From: an uncultured Bacteroidales bacterium
GTDB taxonomy: Bacteria > Bacteroidota > Bacteroidia > Bacteroidales > Paludibacteraceae
Length of the DNA stretch: 18,525 nt
Assembly (NCBI GenBank): GCA_937907165.1
Contig: CALCUH010000127.1
Coordinates: 1 to 18,525, forward strand
Reading direction: 5' to 3'
Part shown: piece by piece, positions 1 to 7,069 of the stretch
Position numbering within the stretch: the stretch's first letter is position 1
Layout of the letters: the number at the start of each line of letters is the position of its first letter
The notes under the pieces: model-generated
Databases searched by the model: none
Seen by the model: the letters and a program-made list of their open reading frames with translations, nothing else
What the model was told of the DNA's origin: nothing
Translations under genes and position numbers: made by a program

Positions 1-118
1 ATAAATAATTTAACGGTTTTATTAATTCTTCATTTTTCTTTCCATTCGAAATAAATACATTTGACATAGCTACTTTGATGCCTTTTTTGGTTAACTCATC
101 AAATAGATTAAAAAGATT
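1..118 (-). pseudogene. Possible C-terminal remnant of a D12-class adenine DNA methyltransferase
   Basis: On the minus strand a frame different from that of the neighbouring DoxX-like gene is open to the window edge. It reads NLFNLFDELTKKGIKVAMSN followed by VFISNGKKNEELIKPLNYL. The core KKGIKxAxSNV...GKKNEELI resembles the C-terminal part of D12-class (Dam-like) N6-adenine DNA methyltransferases, where a 'KGIKWALSNV...KGKxNxxLI' segment is common. No methyltransferase N-terminus lies upstream, since that DNA encodes the DoxX-like protein. This is therefore either a remnant joined to that gene or, less likely, a new gene starting at the ATG at 65-67. The family call is from memory of the motif only. 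The gene may extend beyond the window. Confidence 0.4.
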
Positions 119-378
119 GAAAAAGCGGACAACATAACCGCCGCGCCCCTGACAGCCAACTTGGCATAGACGCCAGAGACGAGACACAATCCCACCAACA
201 TCTCCGCAAAGAGCAGTAGGCGGGCCAAATAAGACGAGACAGCCAAATTGAACCAATCGAAACCATAAACATAGAGTTCAAAAGAATCGACGGATATGAA
301 TTTGAGGATGGCGGAGAGGATAAAAACTACGCCAACAATTATTCTACATGAATATTTCAGTCTAACGTCTTGAAGCAT
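91..378 (-). CDS. DoxX/MauE-type membrane protein, apparently shortened at its C-terminus
   Basis: This 95-residue, very hydrophobic protein has about three membrane segments, near residues 10-30, 42-66 and 74-94. The spacing and phrases such as 'SFELYVYGFDWFN...SSYLARLLLFAEMLVGLCLVSGVY' match the start of the DoxX/MauE family, inner-membrane proteins often linked to thiol-redox or methylamine-dehydrogenase-type maturation. Family members are usually 130-150 residues, and many continue after the third helix with a Cys-containing loop and a fourth helix. Here the frame stops directly after 'FLIYLMS', and the DNA beyond reads as an unrelated protein, so the gene looks truncated. The start ATG immediately follows the stop codon of the lipoprotein gene upstream, so the two are cotranscribed. 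Function is unproven. Confidence 0.6.
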   Translation of the reverse strand: MLQDVRLKYSCRIIVGVVFILSAILKFISVDSFELYVYGFDWFNLAVSSYLARLLLFAEMLVGLCLVSGVYAKLAVRGAAVMLSAFSIFLIYLMS

Positions 379-579
379 TTATTCTTTAGCGATGCAACTC
401 ATGTCTTCTGAGTCTTCCAGCTCGGAGCAACTACCCTCCATGTCGTAAAATTCAGTGACAGTCGAGGAATCACCATTGTTTGTCGTACATTGGCAATCAT
501 TCGTACTAGCCGAACAAGCTGAAATCATCGAAAAAACGATTCCTAAAAAAGGAATAACTACTACTTTTTTTCTGAACAT
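379..579 (-). CDS. Small Cys-rich lipoprotein
   Basis: The chosen start is the ATG at 577-579, giving 66 residues. A longer frame to 666 would run through the promoter and begins with an atypical arginine-rich stretch. The product starts MFRKK, followed by a hydrophobic segment and a lipobox ending ISA-C with the lipidated Cys at residue 22. The mature part is short and acidic and has cysteines at about 22, 29, 31, 51 and 62, which suggests disulfides or a metal site. I do not recognise a named family. It forms a two-gene unit with the DoxX/MauE-like gene, whose start touches this stop codon. Small Cys-containing exported peptides next to MauE-type proteins would fit a redox partnership, but that is inference. 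Confidence 0.65.
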   Translation of the reverse strand: MFRKKVVVIPFLGIVFSMISACSASTNDCQCTTNNGDSSTVTEFYDMEGSCSELEDSEDMSCIAKE

Positions 580-618
580 AATACAAAATATAAATTCTAC
601 AGAACGTATTATCTTCCG

Positions 619-650
619 CAAAAGTAACACAATGCGTGATACTATCCAAA
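619..650 (-). promoter_or_regulatory. Bacteroidota-type promoter of the lipoprotein/DoxX unit
   Basis: On the minus strand TTTG (647-650) is separated by 20 bases from TACTTTTG (619-626). This matches the Bacteroidota -33 TTTG / -7 TAnnTTTG arrangement. It lies about 40 bases upstream of the chosen lipoprotein ATG and supports that start over the longer frame. Confidence 0.65.
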
Positions 651-675
651 TGCGGAATTTCAACATTCCACAAAA

Positions 676-2346
676 TCAAGCCTTAAATTTCAAAACAACG
701 CCATTGTTTTGTTTCACATCAACCACAAAACCCTCGTTTGGCGTTAACATTCTTTTCGATTTCTTTCCAGTGAGCAACTCCGTGAACTCACCCTTCTCCA
801 TCTGAGGAATACCCAAAACCTCGAAAGCGTGTTGCGGAATATTCACCTTCAAGCTCACGTCGTTGTTTTCGAAATTGACGACAATCAACAGACATTCGTT
901 CTCCCACTTGCGTAAGAAGGCGAATTGTTTATTCGTATTATAGTCAGGATTCATAAAATTGGCATAAGTCAAATCGAAGAAGGTACCGTCAGAAATCGCC
1001 TTTTCGGTTTTGCAGACATTAAACAGCGAAGCGTAAAAAGAGCGCAACGCCTTCTCCTGCTTCGTGGATTTACCCTCCAACCAACGTTGAACAGTAGGGA
1101 CAGCCCAATAATCAAAAATCGTCGTGCGTCCGTCGACGCCGCTAAACCCAGCCTTATCCATCGCCTTCTCACCCAGCTCCTGACCGAAGTAGAGCATAGC
1201 AGGACCCTGATTGATGCAAGCGGAGACAATCATCGCAGGTTTTCCCTTCTCCGCATCGGAAGCGAAGAAATCGGAAGCGATACGCTGCTCGTCATGGTTC
1301 TCCAAGAAATTCAGCATTCTTGTTTCAATACCATCGAGGCTCTGCCAACACTTCGTGATGTCGTGGCAAGGAATCTCATTGCGCATAACGCCACGGAGCG
1401 TATCATAAAGACCCACCTTGTCGTAAAGATAGTCAAAATGACCTTCGAAGATAAAACGTCTATATTGAGATGGGTCATACGTCTCGGCAATGAAGATGAC
1501 ATGAGGGAAAAGCTCCTTCACGGAAGGAATCACCCAGTTCCAGAACTCCACAGGGACCATCTCCGCCATATCGCAACGGAAGCCGTCCACCCCTTTCTTA
1601 CACCAGTAGACGAGGATGTCGAACATCTTCAGCCAAGTATCCGGCTTAGAAGAGATATCCAGGAAATGATTGTTATGGTAATCGACACCGTAATTAAGCT
1701 TCACGGTCTCGTACCACTCGTAGATACCCGGGTTGTTAGCAAAATAATCATTGCCCGTCACCTTGCAAGGCATCTCCGTATAAGGCTCCTTCTCGCCCGC
1801 GTAAAGATCCAAATGCGCGGCGAAAGGCTGATTCACTAAATAGTAAAAATTATTCTGATTAGAGAAGAAAACCTCCTTCACATCGTCCTCCCCCAAATCC
1901 TTAACGCCCTTAGGCTTCGCATCGGAGTGATATTGACGGGCCACATGATTCGGCACGAAATCCATGATAAGCTTCAAGCCCGCCTTATGCGTGCGCTTAA
2001 TCAGATCGTCATACTCTTTTCTGCGGTTAGACACCTTCACGGCAAGGTCAGGATCCACGTCATAGTAATCCTTCACCGCATAAGGGGAGCCCGCCTTGCC
2101 CTTCACGACAGCGGGATGATCCTTCGGAATACCACACTTCCCGTAATCAGTCTGGGTGGCATGTTCGATGATTCCGGTGTACCAAATATGGGTGAACCCC
2201 ATGCTTCTGATGTCAGATAAACGTTCATCCGTAAAATCAGCGAGCTTACCGCAGCCATTTTCAGCAAGGCTGCCGTTCTCCACCAACTTCTTGTTCATGT
2301 TTCCGAAAAGCCTCGGAAGCACTTGGTAAATAATAATTTTATCCAT
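676..2346 (-). CDS. Alpha-amylase-family (GH13) glycoside hydrolase, cytoplasmic
   Basis: The 556-residue protein has the (beta/alpha)8 alpha-amylase signature regions in order: region I DFVPNH (residues 129-134), region II GFRCDMAE (255-262, nucleophile Asp259), region III FIAETYD (acid/base Glu288) and region IV NHD (350-352). It therefore should cleave or transfer alpha-glucosidic bonds in starch, glycogen or maltodextrins. A C-terminal beta domain (about 440-556) follows the barrel. There is no signal peptide, so it probably acts on intracellular glycogen or imported maltodextrins. The ATG at 2344-2346 (MDKIIIYQVLPRLFGN) was chosen because the 15 codons before it are not amylase-like and the barrel begins at IIYQVLP. 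It sits about 170 bases after the PurF-like gene and may have its own promoter. Exact substrate is not readable. Confidence 0.9.
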   Translation of the reverse strand: MDKIIIYQVLPRLFGNMNKKLVENGSLAENGCGKLADFTDERLSDIRSMGFTHIWYTGIIEHATQTDYGKCGIPKDHPAVVKGKAGSPYAVKDYYDVDPDLAVKVSNRRKEYDDLIKRTHKAGLKLIMDFVPNHVARQYHSDAKPKGVKDLGEDDVKEVFFSNQNNFYYLVNQPFAAHLDLYAGEKEPYTEMPCKVTGNDYFANNPGIYEWYETVKLNYGVDYHNNHFLDISSKPDTWLKMFDILVYWCKKGVDGFRCDMAEMVPVEFWNWVIPSVKELFPHVIFIAETYDPSQYRRFIFEGHFDYLYDKVGLYDTLRGVMRNEIPCHDITKCWQSLDGIETRMLNFLENHDEQRIASDFFASDAEKGKPAMIVSACINQGPAMLYFGQELGEKAMDKAGFSGVDGRTTIFDYWAVPTVQRWLEGKSTKQEKALRSFYASLFNVCKTEKAISDGTFFDLTYANFMNPDYNTNKQFAFLRKWENECLLIVVNFENNDVSLKVNIPQHAFEVLGIPQMEKGEFTELLTGKKSKRMLTPNEGFVVDVKQNNGVVLKFKA

Positions 2347-2449
2347 ATCACACACAGAATAATAAGCATAAAATAAAGAGGAAAGACCCAAAAAGTTTCG
2401 GAAACAGAATCATTTCCCCATTCCATAACGCACCGTAAGCAAGTACGAC

Positions 2450-2494
2450 AAAGGACACGCGATCGAAAAACGACCAGTGTCCTTTGATTTTTTT
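2450..2494. terminator. Strong hairpin between the PurF-like and amylase genes, T-run on the plus side
   Basis: A perfect 9-base inverted repeat, AAAGGACAC (2450-2458) and GTGTCCTTT (2477-2485), encloses an inner TCG-A5-CGA stem. Read on the plus strand it is followed by GATTTTTTTA, the layout of an intrinsic terminator. Read on the minus strand, the direction of both flanking genes, only TTTGTCG follows. It may still end or attenuate minus-strand transcripts after the PurF-like gene. Confidence 0.5.
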
Positions 2495-2518
2495 ATTCAA
2501 ACAAGACTCCGAAAAGAA

Positions 2519-3928
2519 TCAATCGAAGTAGCTTGAGCCGTCGAAGCAATGGGTGCAGACCTGATCCTTCGGCAAGCCGATCGCCTCAACTAGATCCTCC
2601 ACCGTACAGAAACGGAGAGAAGAGAGGTTGAATGTGGCGCGGATATCCTCCACCATCTTCTTATATTCAGGAGAATCCGTCGTCCGGTACTTCTCCAAAT
2701 TCTTATCATGCGCGCCCTCAAATTTCTTGATGATACGGCGGGTGATAAGATCAAGTTCACTGTTCTTAGAGGCGAAATTAAGGAATTGGCACGGATAAAT
2801 CAACGGAGGACAAGAAATTCTCATGTGCACCTCCTTCGCACCATAACCATACAAAGCGCCGACATTATCGGAGAGCTGCGTTCCGCGCACGATAGAGTCG
2901 TCGCAGAAAATCACGCGGCTACCGTTCAGCAACTGCTTGTTCGGAATCAACTTCATCTTAGCCACCAATTTTCTTATCTCCTGAGTAGCAGGAGTAAAGC
3001 TACGAGGCCATGTAGGCGTATATTTGATCAAAGCCCTTTTATAAGGGATTCCGCTACCGTTCGAATAACCGATGGCGAAACCGATACCCGAATCAGGGAC
3101 AGCAGCTACATAATCAGCGTCACATTTATCCTTCTTACCCATCAGGCAACCAGCGGCGTGGCGGGCGAAATCAACGTTACTATTCTCGTACGTGCTGACA
3201 GGATAGCCATAATAGACCCACAAGAAAGAGCAAACCTGCATCCTCTTGCCCGGAGCGCGCAATTGCTCGTAGTGGTCGGGGAACACATGAACGATTTCGC
3301 CGGGACCCACATTATAGCAAGGCTCGTAACCCAAGTTATGGAAAGTACAAGACTCGCAAGAGATGGCGTAGCCGTCCTCACCCTTAGCGATGACCACAGG
3401 GAGACGACCCAACTTATCACGACCGACGATGATACCATTCTCCGTCAAAATCATGACCGTGCAGGAACCCTGGATTTTTTTATAGACATTCTCTATACCC
3501 TCTTTGAAAGAGTCAGCCTCAGAAATAAGCAGAGCGACCAGCTCCGTTTGGTTAATTTTCCCGGAGCTCATCTCGGAGAAAGGCATCTTCTTATCGAGCA
3601 ATTCCTGACCGAGTTGTTCGATGTTGTTGATGCAGGCGATCGTGGCGATCGCGAAACGTCCCAAGTGGGAGTTGATCAGAATAGGCTGAGCGTCCGTGTC
3701 GCTGATCACACCGATTCCGGCATTTCCCCTAAACTTAGACAAATTCGGTTCAAACTTAGTGCGGAAATAAGAATTCTCAAGGTTGTGGATGCTGCGGGTA
3801 AAACCGATTTCCGCGTCATACATAGCCATACCTCCACGCTTTGTTCCTAAATGCGAGTTGTAATCAGTTCCATAAAACAAGTCCATCAAACAACTACTCT
3901 TTTTGACCGTACCAAAAAAACCGCCCAT
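2519..3928 (-). CDS. PurF-like amidophosphoribosyltransferase paralogue lacking the N-terminal catalytic Cys
   Basis: The 469-residue protein has the two-domain PurF layout: an N-terminal Ntn glutaminase-like domain (about 1-230, with 'YGTDYNSHLGTKRGGMA' at 19-35) and a C-terminal phosphoribosyltransferase domain. The PRPP loop VIFCDDSIVRGTQ is at 339-351. Four Cys match the positions of the 4Fe-4S ligands of Bacillus-type PurF: C233, C380, C458 and C461 (the CTHC pair). PurF makes phosphoribosylamine from PRPP and glutamine, the first step of purine synthesis. Glutamine hydrolysis needs Cys directly after Met; here the start is MGGFFG, so the glutaminase should be inactive. It could use ammonia or have another role. 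It is the third gene of an operon, starting 3 bases after the exonuclease stop. Similar MGGFFG-type proteins are, from memory, found elsewhere in Bacteroidales, so a true purF probably lies outside this window. Confidence 0.85.
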   Translation of the reverse strand: MGGFFGTVKKSSCLMDLFYGTDYNSHLGTKRGGMAMYDAEIGFTRSIHNLENSYFRTKFEPNLSKFRGNAGIGVISDTDAQPILINSHLGRFAIATIACINNIEQLGQELLDKKMPFSEMSSGKINQTELVALLISEADSFKEGIENVYKKIQGSCTVMILTENGIIVGRDKLGRLPVVIAKGEDGYAISCESCTFHNLGYEPCYNVGPGEIVHVFPDHYEQLRAPGKRMQVCSFLWVYYGYPVSTYENSNVDFARHAAGCLMGKKDKCDADYVAAVPDSGIGFAIGYSNGSGIPYKRALIKYTPTWPRSFTPATQEIRKLVAKMKLIPNKQLLNGSRVIFCDDSIVRGTQLSDNVGALYGYGAKEVHMRISCPPLIYPCQFLNFASKNSELDLITRRIIKKFEGAHDKNLEKYRTTDSPEYKKMVEDIRATFNLSSLRFCTVEDLVEAIGLPKDQVCTHCFDGSSYFD

Positions 3929-3931
3929 TTT

Positions 3932-4543
3932 TTATTTATTATTTAAGATTGAATTATTGCTCTTAATGCTCTCCAGCTCCTTGTAGATACGCAACGCAGC
4001 CCATGCGTCCAAAGCCGCATAGCTCTTCTGCTTATCCGTCAGGGCATCGGCCTCCCAATTGGTGAGCCGCTGCGATTTGGAGATACGCATGTTAAATATG
4101 ATCGCATAGATTTTGGACAAACTATTATCCTCGATGCCGAACTGCTTCACATAAGGTTGAAGATCGACAAAACCGGCCGGATTAAAATCCATCTGTTTAT
4201 GTATCGCATTGAAATCATCCTTCAACGAAAGGCCGATCTTCAAAATGTTTTCGTTCTCGAAAAGAGGCTTCAAAATCTGCAGGCAGTTATTTTCCCTAAG
4301 ACGGAACAAGAAACAAGAAGTCTCCGTCGACAATTGAGCGAGACACACCGCATTGGTTTTCCCTTTGGCGAAAGAGGGCTTCGTCTCGGTATCAAATCCC
4401 AGAACCTTCTCTTTCATCAAAGCGACCACCGCCTTCTTCGCATCCGTCTCTCCTTGGACCACATAGATGGATCCTTCGAATTGAGCCGTCTGCAATTGAG
4501 CGAGCTCCTCTTTTGCGATTGTCGGTCTAAACATCTCAGTCAT
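3932..4543 (-). CDS. 3'-5' exonuclease (DEDDy, RNase D-like)
   Basis: The 203-residue protein is a single DEDD exonuclease domain without HRDC. Exo I is GFDTE (Asp51, Glu53), Exo II is KIGLSLKDDFNAI (Asp109/110) and Exo III is KSYAALDAWAALRIY (Tyr175, Asp179), so it belongs to the DEDDy group. It should remove nucleotides from the 3' end of RNA or DNA; the substrate cannot be read from sequence. The start at 4541-4543 overlaps the stop of the DUF5063 gene; the next ATG, at 4532-4534, is nearly as good. A longer in-frame extension to 4618 lies wholly inside the DUF5063 gene and is less likely. The overlap and the 3-base gap to the PurF-like gene point to translational coupling in one operon. 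Confidence 0.85.
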   Translation of the reverse strand: MTEMFRPTIAKEELAQLQTAQFEGSIYVVQGETDAKKAVVALMKEKVLGFDTETKPSFAKGKTNAVCLAQLSTETSCFLFRLRENNCLQILKPLFENENILKIGLSLKDDFNAIHKQMDFNPAGFVDLQPYVKQFGIEDNSLSKIYAIIFNMRISKSQRLTNWEADALTDKQKSYAALDAWAALRIYKELESIKSNNSILNNK

Positions 4544-5126
4544 TGAAAAAATCAACTTCGTTCTGTTCTCCGCCGAGATCCTCCCCTTCGGAGAGTTCGG
4601 CGTCACTATATAGTACATTATGGACAGCCCTCAACGCATTCAGCGCGGATTGGCCCCAATATGCCTTAAACTCATCGTTGCAACTGATGAGCGAATCGTT
4701 CATGATCGCCACATCCGCCGACTGGAAATTACCGATCATATCCCGCAACTGCTGATAGACATCAGTCAGATTCTCGGAAATGGTGGCAAGTATCGGTGTG
4801 TCACTGTATTGCATATCCTCGTGGAAAACCTCCAAATACTCGTCATGCGCCCCGATGATCGCCCTGATTTGCTCACGCACAGAATCATACTGCCTTTCGG
4901 AGACATAAGTTTCCAACTCGGAAAGCGAATAGGTATCCATTTCCGGGAGCAGAGCCATCTTTAAATATAGGAGAGGTAACAGTTTGGAGATTTTGTCCAA
5001 GAAGGCGCGTTCGTCCATACCCGCGCACCGCTCTATGAAAGAGCAATATTCCGCGGCAACGGTAACGAACTCTATAGTGTTCTTATCGTACACAGGATGT
5101 TGTGGGTATTCACTGGCACTCATCAC
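4536..5126 (-). CDS. DUF5063 family protein
   Basis: This 196-residue, acidic, helix-rich soluble protein has no signal peptide or membrane segment. Phrases such as 'EFVTVAAEYCSFIE', 'LLPLLYLKMALLPE' and 'DEFKAYWGQSALNALRAVH' match my memory of DUF5063, a Bacteroidota family of unknown function often encoded just before a 3'-5' exonuclease. The C-terminus is strongly acidic. It is the first gene of the operon that continues into the exonuclease (overlapping ATG) and the PurF-like gene. No catalytic motif is visible, so it may be a partner of the exonuclease; this is inference from gene order. Confidence 0.7.
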   Translation of the reverse strand: MMSASEYPQHPVYDKNTIEFVTVAAEYCSFIERCAGMDERAFLDKISKLLPLLYLKMALLPEMDTYSLSELETYVSERQYDSVREQIRAIIGAHDEYLEVFHEDMQYSDTPILATISENLTDVYQQLRDMIGNFQSADVAIMNDSLISCNDEFKAYWGQSALNALRAVHNVLYSDAELSEGEDLGGEQNEVDFFND

Positions 5127-5141
5127 TCATAAAATTTGACG

Positions 5142-5149
5142 CGAAGTTA
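5142..5149 (-). promoter_or_regulatory. Probable -7 element of the DUF5063-exonuclease-PurF-like operon
   Basis: The minus strand reads TAACTTCG, one mismatch from TAnnTTTG, about 16 bases before the DUF5063 start. That would give a very short leader. No clear -33 TTTG is present, so support is moderate. Confidence 0.4.
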
Positions 5150-5284
5150 CAACTTTTTTGGAGACTAATAAGAAGAATTCCGACCCTTTTTATCCACATT
5201 TTCAAAAAAAATTTCCAACACTTTTTTCTTGCGGTCCCGCAAAACATCCAGTCAGTTCACCGCAAAAAGGGGCTGCTCATACAG

Positions 5285-5318
5285 TAAAAAAGGCGGGGAA
5301 ACACATGTTCGCCTCCCC
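5285..5318 (-). terminator. Probable intrinsic terminator after creD
   Basis: On the minus strand GGGGA (5314-5318) pairs with TCCCC (5295-5299), and GCCTTTTTTA follows. Other foldings, such as GGCG with CGCC, are possible with bulges. The hairpin lies about 40 bases after the creD stop and before the next operon, as expected of a terminator. Confidence 0.5.
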
Positions 5319-5355
5319 ACCCCACGCCGTTTAATTCTTCAACAACACGCCCCCA

Positions 5356-6708
5356 TCACTCAGATTTCGACCAATTGATTTTCTGGGAGAAATACATGAT
5401 GATGCCTAAGATTACAAACAAGCCGAGGCTTCCCGCCAACATCGCGTAAGTCTCCATCTGAATCAACACGAAGATATAGAGATAGAGCACCGCCAGCATA
5501 CCGCCGATGCAGAAAGCGGTCTTCTTAATCTTCAAAACGGCGGAAGTGTAGAGCGTCAGCATGGCGATCGTCATGCCACCGGCAACCACATAGGCAGGCG
5601 TAAAGCCGATATGTTCCGAGAAGGAGAGCAGTAAAGAGTAGAAGAGCGTGAGCGCCAAGCCCACCAGCAAATATTGAATCGGATGGACGTTCTTCCTTTG
5701 GATCATTTCGATGAAGAAGAATACGGCGAACGTAAGCACGATAAACAACATGCAATATTTCACGCACCTCATCGTCTTCTGGTAATGACCGACGGGAACC
5801 AACAAGTTCACACCGAAAGAGGAATCGGAAATCTCGCTCTTAAAGGCATCTTCTTCAAAAAGTTGGGGATAACTACGGTTCATATACGAAGTCTGCCAAG
5901 TACGGTCGAATCCGCTATCGGTAACAGTCGGATTGGCGGGAAGAATGTCGCCACAAAAACTCGGCGTATCACAATCAGATTTCAACCTAACAACCGTGTT
6001 CTTCCCCACCGGAACGAACTGAAGCGACTCGCTACCCTTCAGAGACAACTTCATGGAGAACTTCACCTCCTTTCCTTGCTCAAAGATTGCTTGGTCCACT
6101 TGAGCCGACAAACGTTTCACGCCACTGCATAAGCCGTAACCATCAGGCACCAAGCAATATTCCTTGTCGCCCAACTTAAGTCTCACCTCGCCCGAAACGC
6201 CCTTCAAATCGGAGATGTCGAAGCAGACCTTCACCAATTCCGTCGTTCCTTGTTTCGACAACTGAGCCACATCATCCTCCGACAACACAAAGGAACCATT
6301 CATCTCCAGCGGAACCTCATAAGTCATCACCTCATAAATGCTCCGATGTCTGAGACTACTCTTCATATCACCCGACACATTCAAGAAATCAGGCAAGAGC
6401 GTCATCGTGTTCGCATATTCTACATCCTCATATTTACCATCCGTTTTCACCTTTTCCCTCTTGACGCAGCCAAAGTTCAGATAAGGACCTGTGACCAATT
6501 GTCGTCCGCCCATCTTACTGAAAATGTCGGACATAGCTTCCCTTGCCGTCTGCTCCCTCTCTGAGATAGAGCTCTCAATCAACGCCTTGGGGATAAACAT
6601 CAACAATATAATCACCGCCATCACAATCATTTTGATGGCTAACTTCTTGTTAGAAAAACTCTCTTTCTTCGGAGTCATCTCATTTAAATTAAAATCTTCT
6701 CTTTCCAT
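5356..6708 (-). CDS. creD: CreD family inner-membrane protein
   Basis: The 450-residue protein has a membrane segment at residues 25-42, then the CreD hallmark 'REQTAREAMSDIFSKMGGRQLVTGPYL' (51-77). A large extracytoplasmic domain follows to about residue 310, then a C-terminal cluster of about five or six membrane helices. This layout and length match CreD (COG4452), an envelope-integrity protein whose expression is stress-linked in several bacteria; its biochemical activity is not established. It follows a winged-helix regulator and a membrane protein in the same direction. The 54-base spacer holds a TAACTTTG promoter element overlapped by a palindrome, so creD probably has its own regulated promoter. 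In gammaproteobacteria creD is controlled by the CreBC two-component system; here a small HTH protein is the likely regulator. Confidence 0.9.
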   Translation of the reverse strand: MEREDFNLNEMTPKKESFSNKKLAIKMIVMAVIILLMFIPKALIESSISEREQTAREAMSDIFSKMGGRQLVTGPYLNFGCVKREKVKTDGKYEDVEYANTMTLLPDFLNVSGDMKSSLRHRSIYEVMTYEVPLEMNGSFVLSEDDVAQLSKQGTTELVKVCFDISDLKGVSGEVRLKLGDKEYCLVPDGYGLCSGVKRLSAQVDQAIFEQGKEVKFSMKLSLKGSESLQFVPVGKNTVVRLKSDCDTPSFCGDILPANPTVTDSGFDRTWQTSYMNRSYPQLFEEDAFKSEISDSSFGVNLLVPVGHYQKTMRCVKYCMLFIVLTFAVFFFIEMIQRKNVHPIQYLLVGLALTLFYSLLLSFSEHIGFTPAYVVAGGMTIAMLTLYTSAVLKIKKTAFCIGGMLAVLYLYIFVLIQMETYAMLAGSLGLFVILGIIMYFSQKINWSKSE

Positions 6709-6727
6709 ATTATTAAATTTTTAAAGC

Positions 6728-6744
6728 ACTTTGAATTTCAAAGT
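6728..6744. promoter_or_regulatory. Candidate operator upstream of creD (ACTTTG-N5-CAAAGT)
   Basis: This is a perfect palindrome: ACTTTGAA, one central T, TTCAAAGT. It overlaps the minus-strand -7 element TAACTTTG (6739-6746). The core ACTTTG-N5-CAAAGT recurs with identical spacing at 7692-7708, at the promoter of the operon that encodes the winged-helix regulator. A bound repressor would block polymerase. Inference from position and repetition. Confidence 0.55.
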
Positions 6745-6746
6745 TA
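6739..6746 (-). promoter_or_regulatory. -7 promoter element of creD
   Basis: TAACTTTG on the minus strand is an exact TAnnTTTG match, 30 bases before the creD ATG. There is no clear -33 TTTG, as would fit a promoter of modest basal strength. Confidence 0.5.
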
Positions 6747-6762
6747 ATTAGTAAAAAAAATA

Positions 6763-7068
6763 TTAGTTTCCCATTGAATTTTTCAAAAAAGCCTCGAGCG
6801 CCTTCAAGTGTTCGGTGAATGCGGCTCTACCACTCTCCGTCACATGGAAGGTAGTGTTAGGCTTACGACCGATGAAACGTTTAGTCGACTCGATATACCC
6901 TAACTCCTCCAAACTGCGGGTATGGCTGGCGAGATTACCGTCGGTAAGATCGAGCAGCGACTTTAGGGCGGTGAAATCCATTTCGTCGTTCACCATAAGA
7001 GCCGACATGATTCCAAGACGCACCTTGCTCTCGAACGCTTTGTTGATATGTGTGAGATCGAAATTCAT
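6763..7068 (-). CDS. Winged-helix transcriptional regulator (PF13601-type, MarR/ArsR-like)
   Basis: The 101-residue protein is a single winged-helix DNA-binding domain. 'FESKVRLGIMSALMVNDEMDFTALKSLLDLTDGNLASHTRSLEELGYIE' holds the helix-turn-helix with the recognition helix near residues 44-58. 'KRFIGRKPNTTFHVTESGRAAFTEHLKAL' forms the wing and C-terminal helix. This matches the small one-domain regulators of PF13601 that often neighbour creD or membrane-protein genes. No Cys or metal site is apparent, so its ligand is unknown. The start lies one base after the stop of the upstream membrane-protein gene, indicating cotranscription and possibly autoregulation through the palindrome at 7691-7709. 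It probably binds as a dimer. Confidence 0.85.
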   Translation of the reverse strand: MNFDLTHINKAFESKVRLGIMSALMVNDEMDFTALKSLLDLTDGNLASHTRSLEELGYIESTKRFIGRKPNTTFHVTESGRAAFTEHLKALEAFLKNSMGN

Positions 7069-7069
7069 A

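Noticed and set aside
925..1839. A 304-codon plus-strand open frame opposite the amylase gene
   Set aside because: It overlaps the GH13 catalytic regions on the other strand, and no recognisable motif or promoter supports it.
2395..2405. Short palindrome GTTTC-G-GAAAC upstream of the amylase
   Set aside because: It is too short and single-copy; it could be a regulator site for the amylase, but nothing else supports it.
2708..3850. A 380-codon plus-strand open frame opposite the PurF-like gene
   Set aside because: It is antisense to a clearly conserved enzyme, its composition (many Arg, Ile, Asp, His) is that of a shadow frame, and it shows no domain pattern or leader.
4544..4618. N-terminal extension of the exonuclease up to 4618
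   Set aside because: It lies entirely within the DUF5063 coding sequence, and the extension has no exonuclease-like features; the ATG overlapping the DUF5063 stop is the better start.
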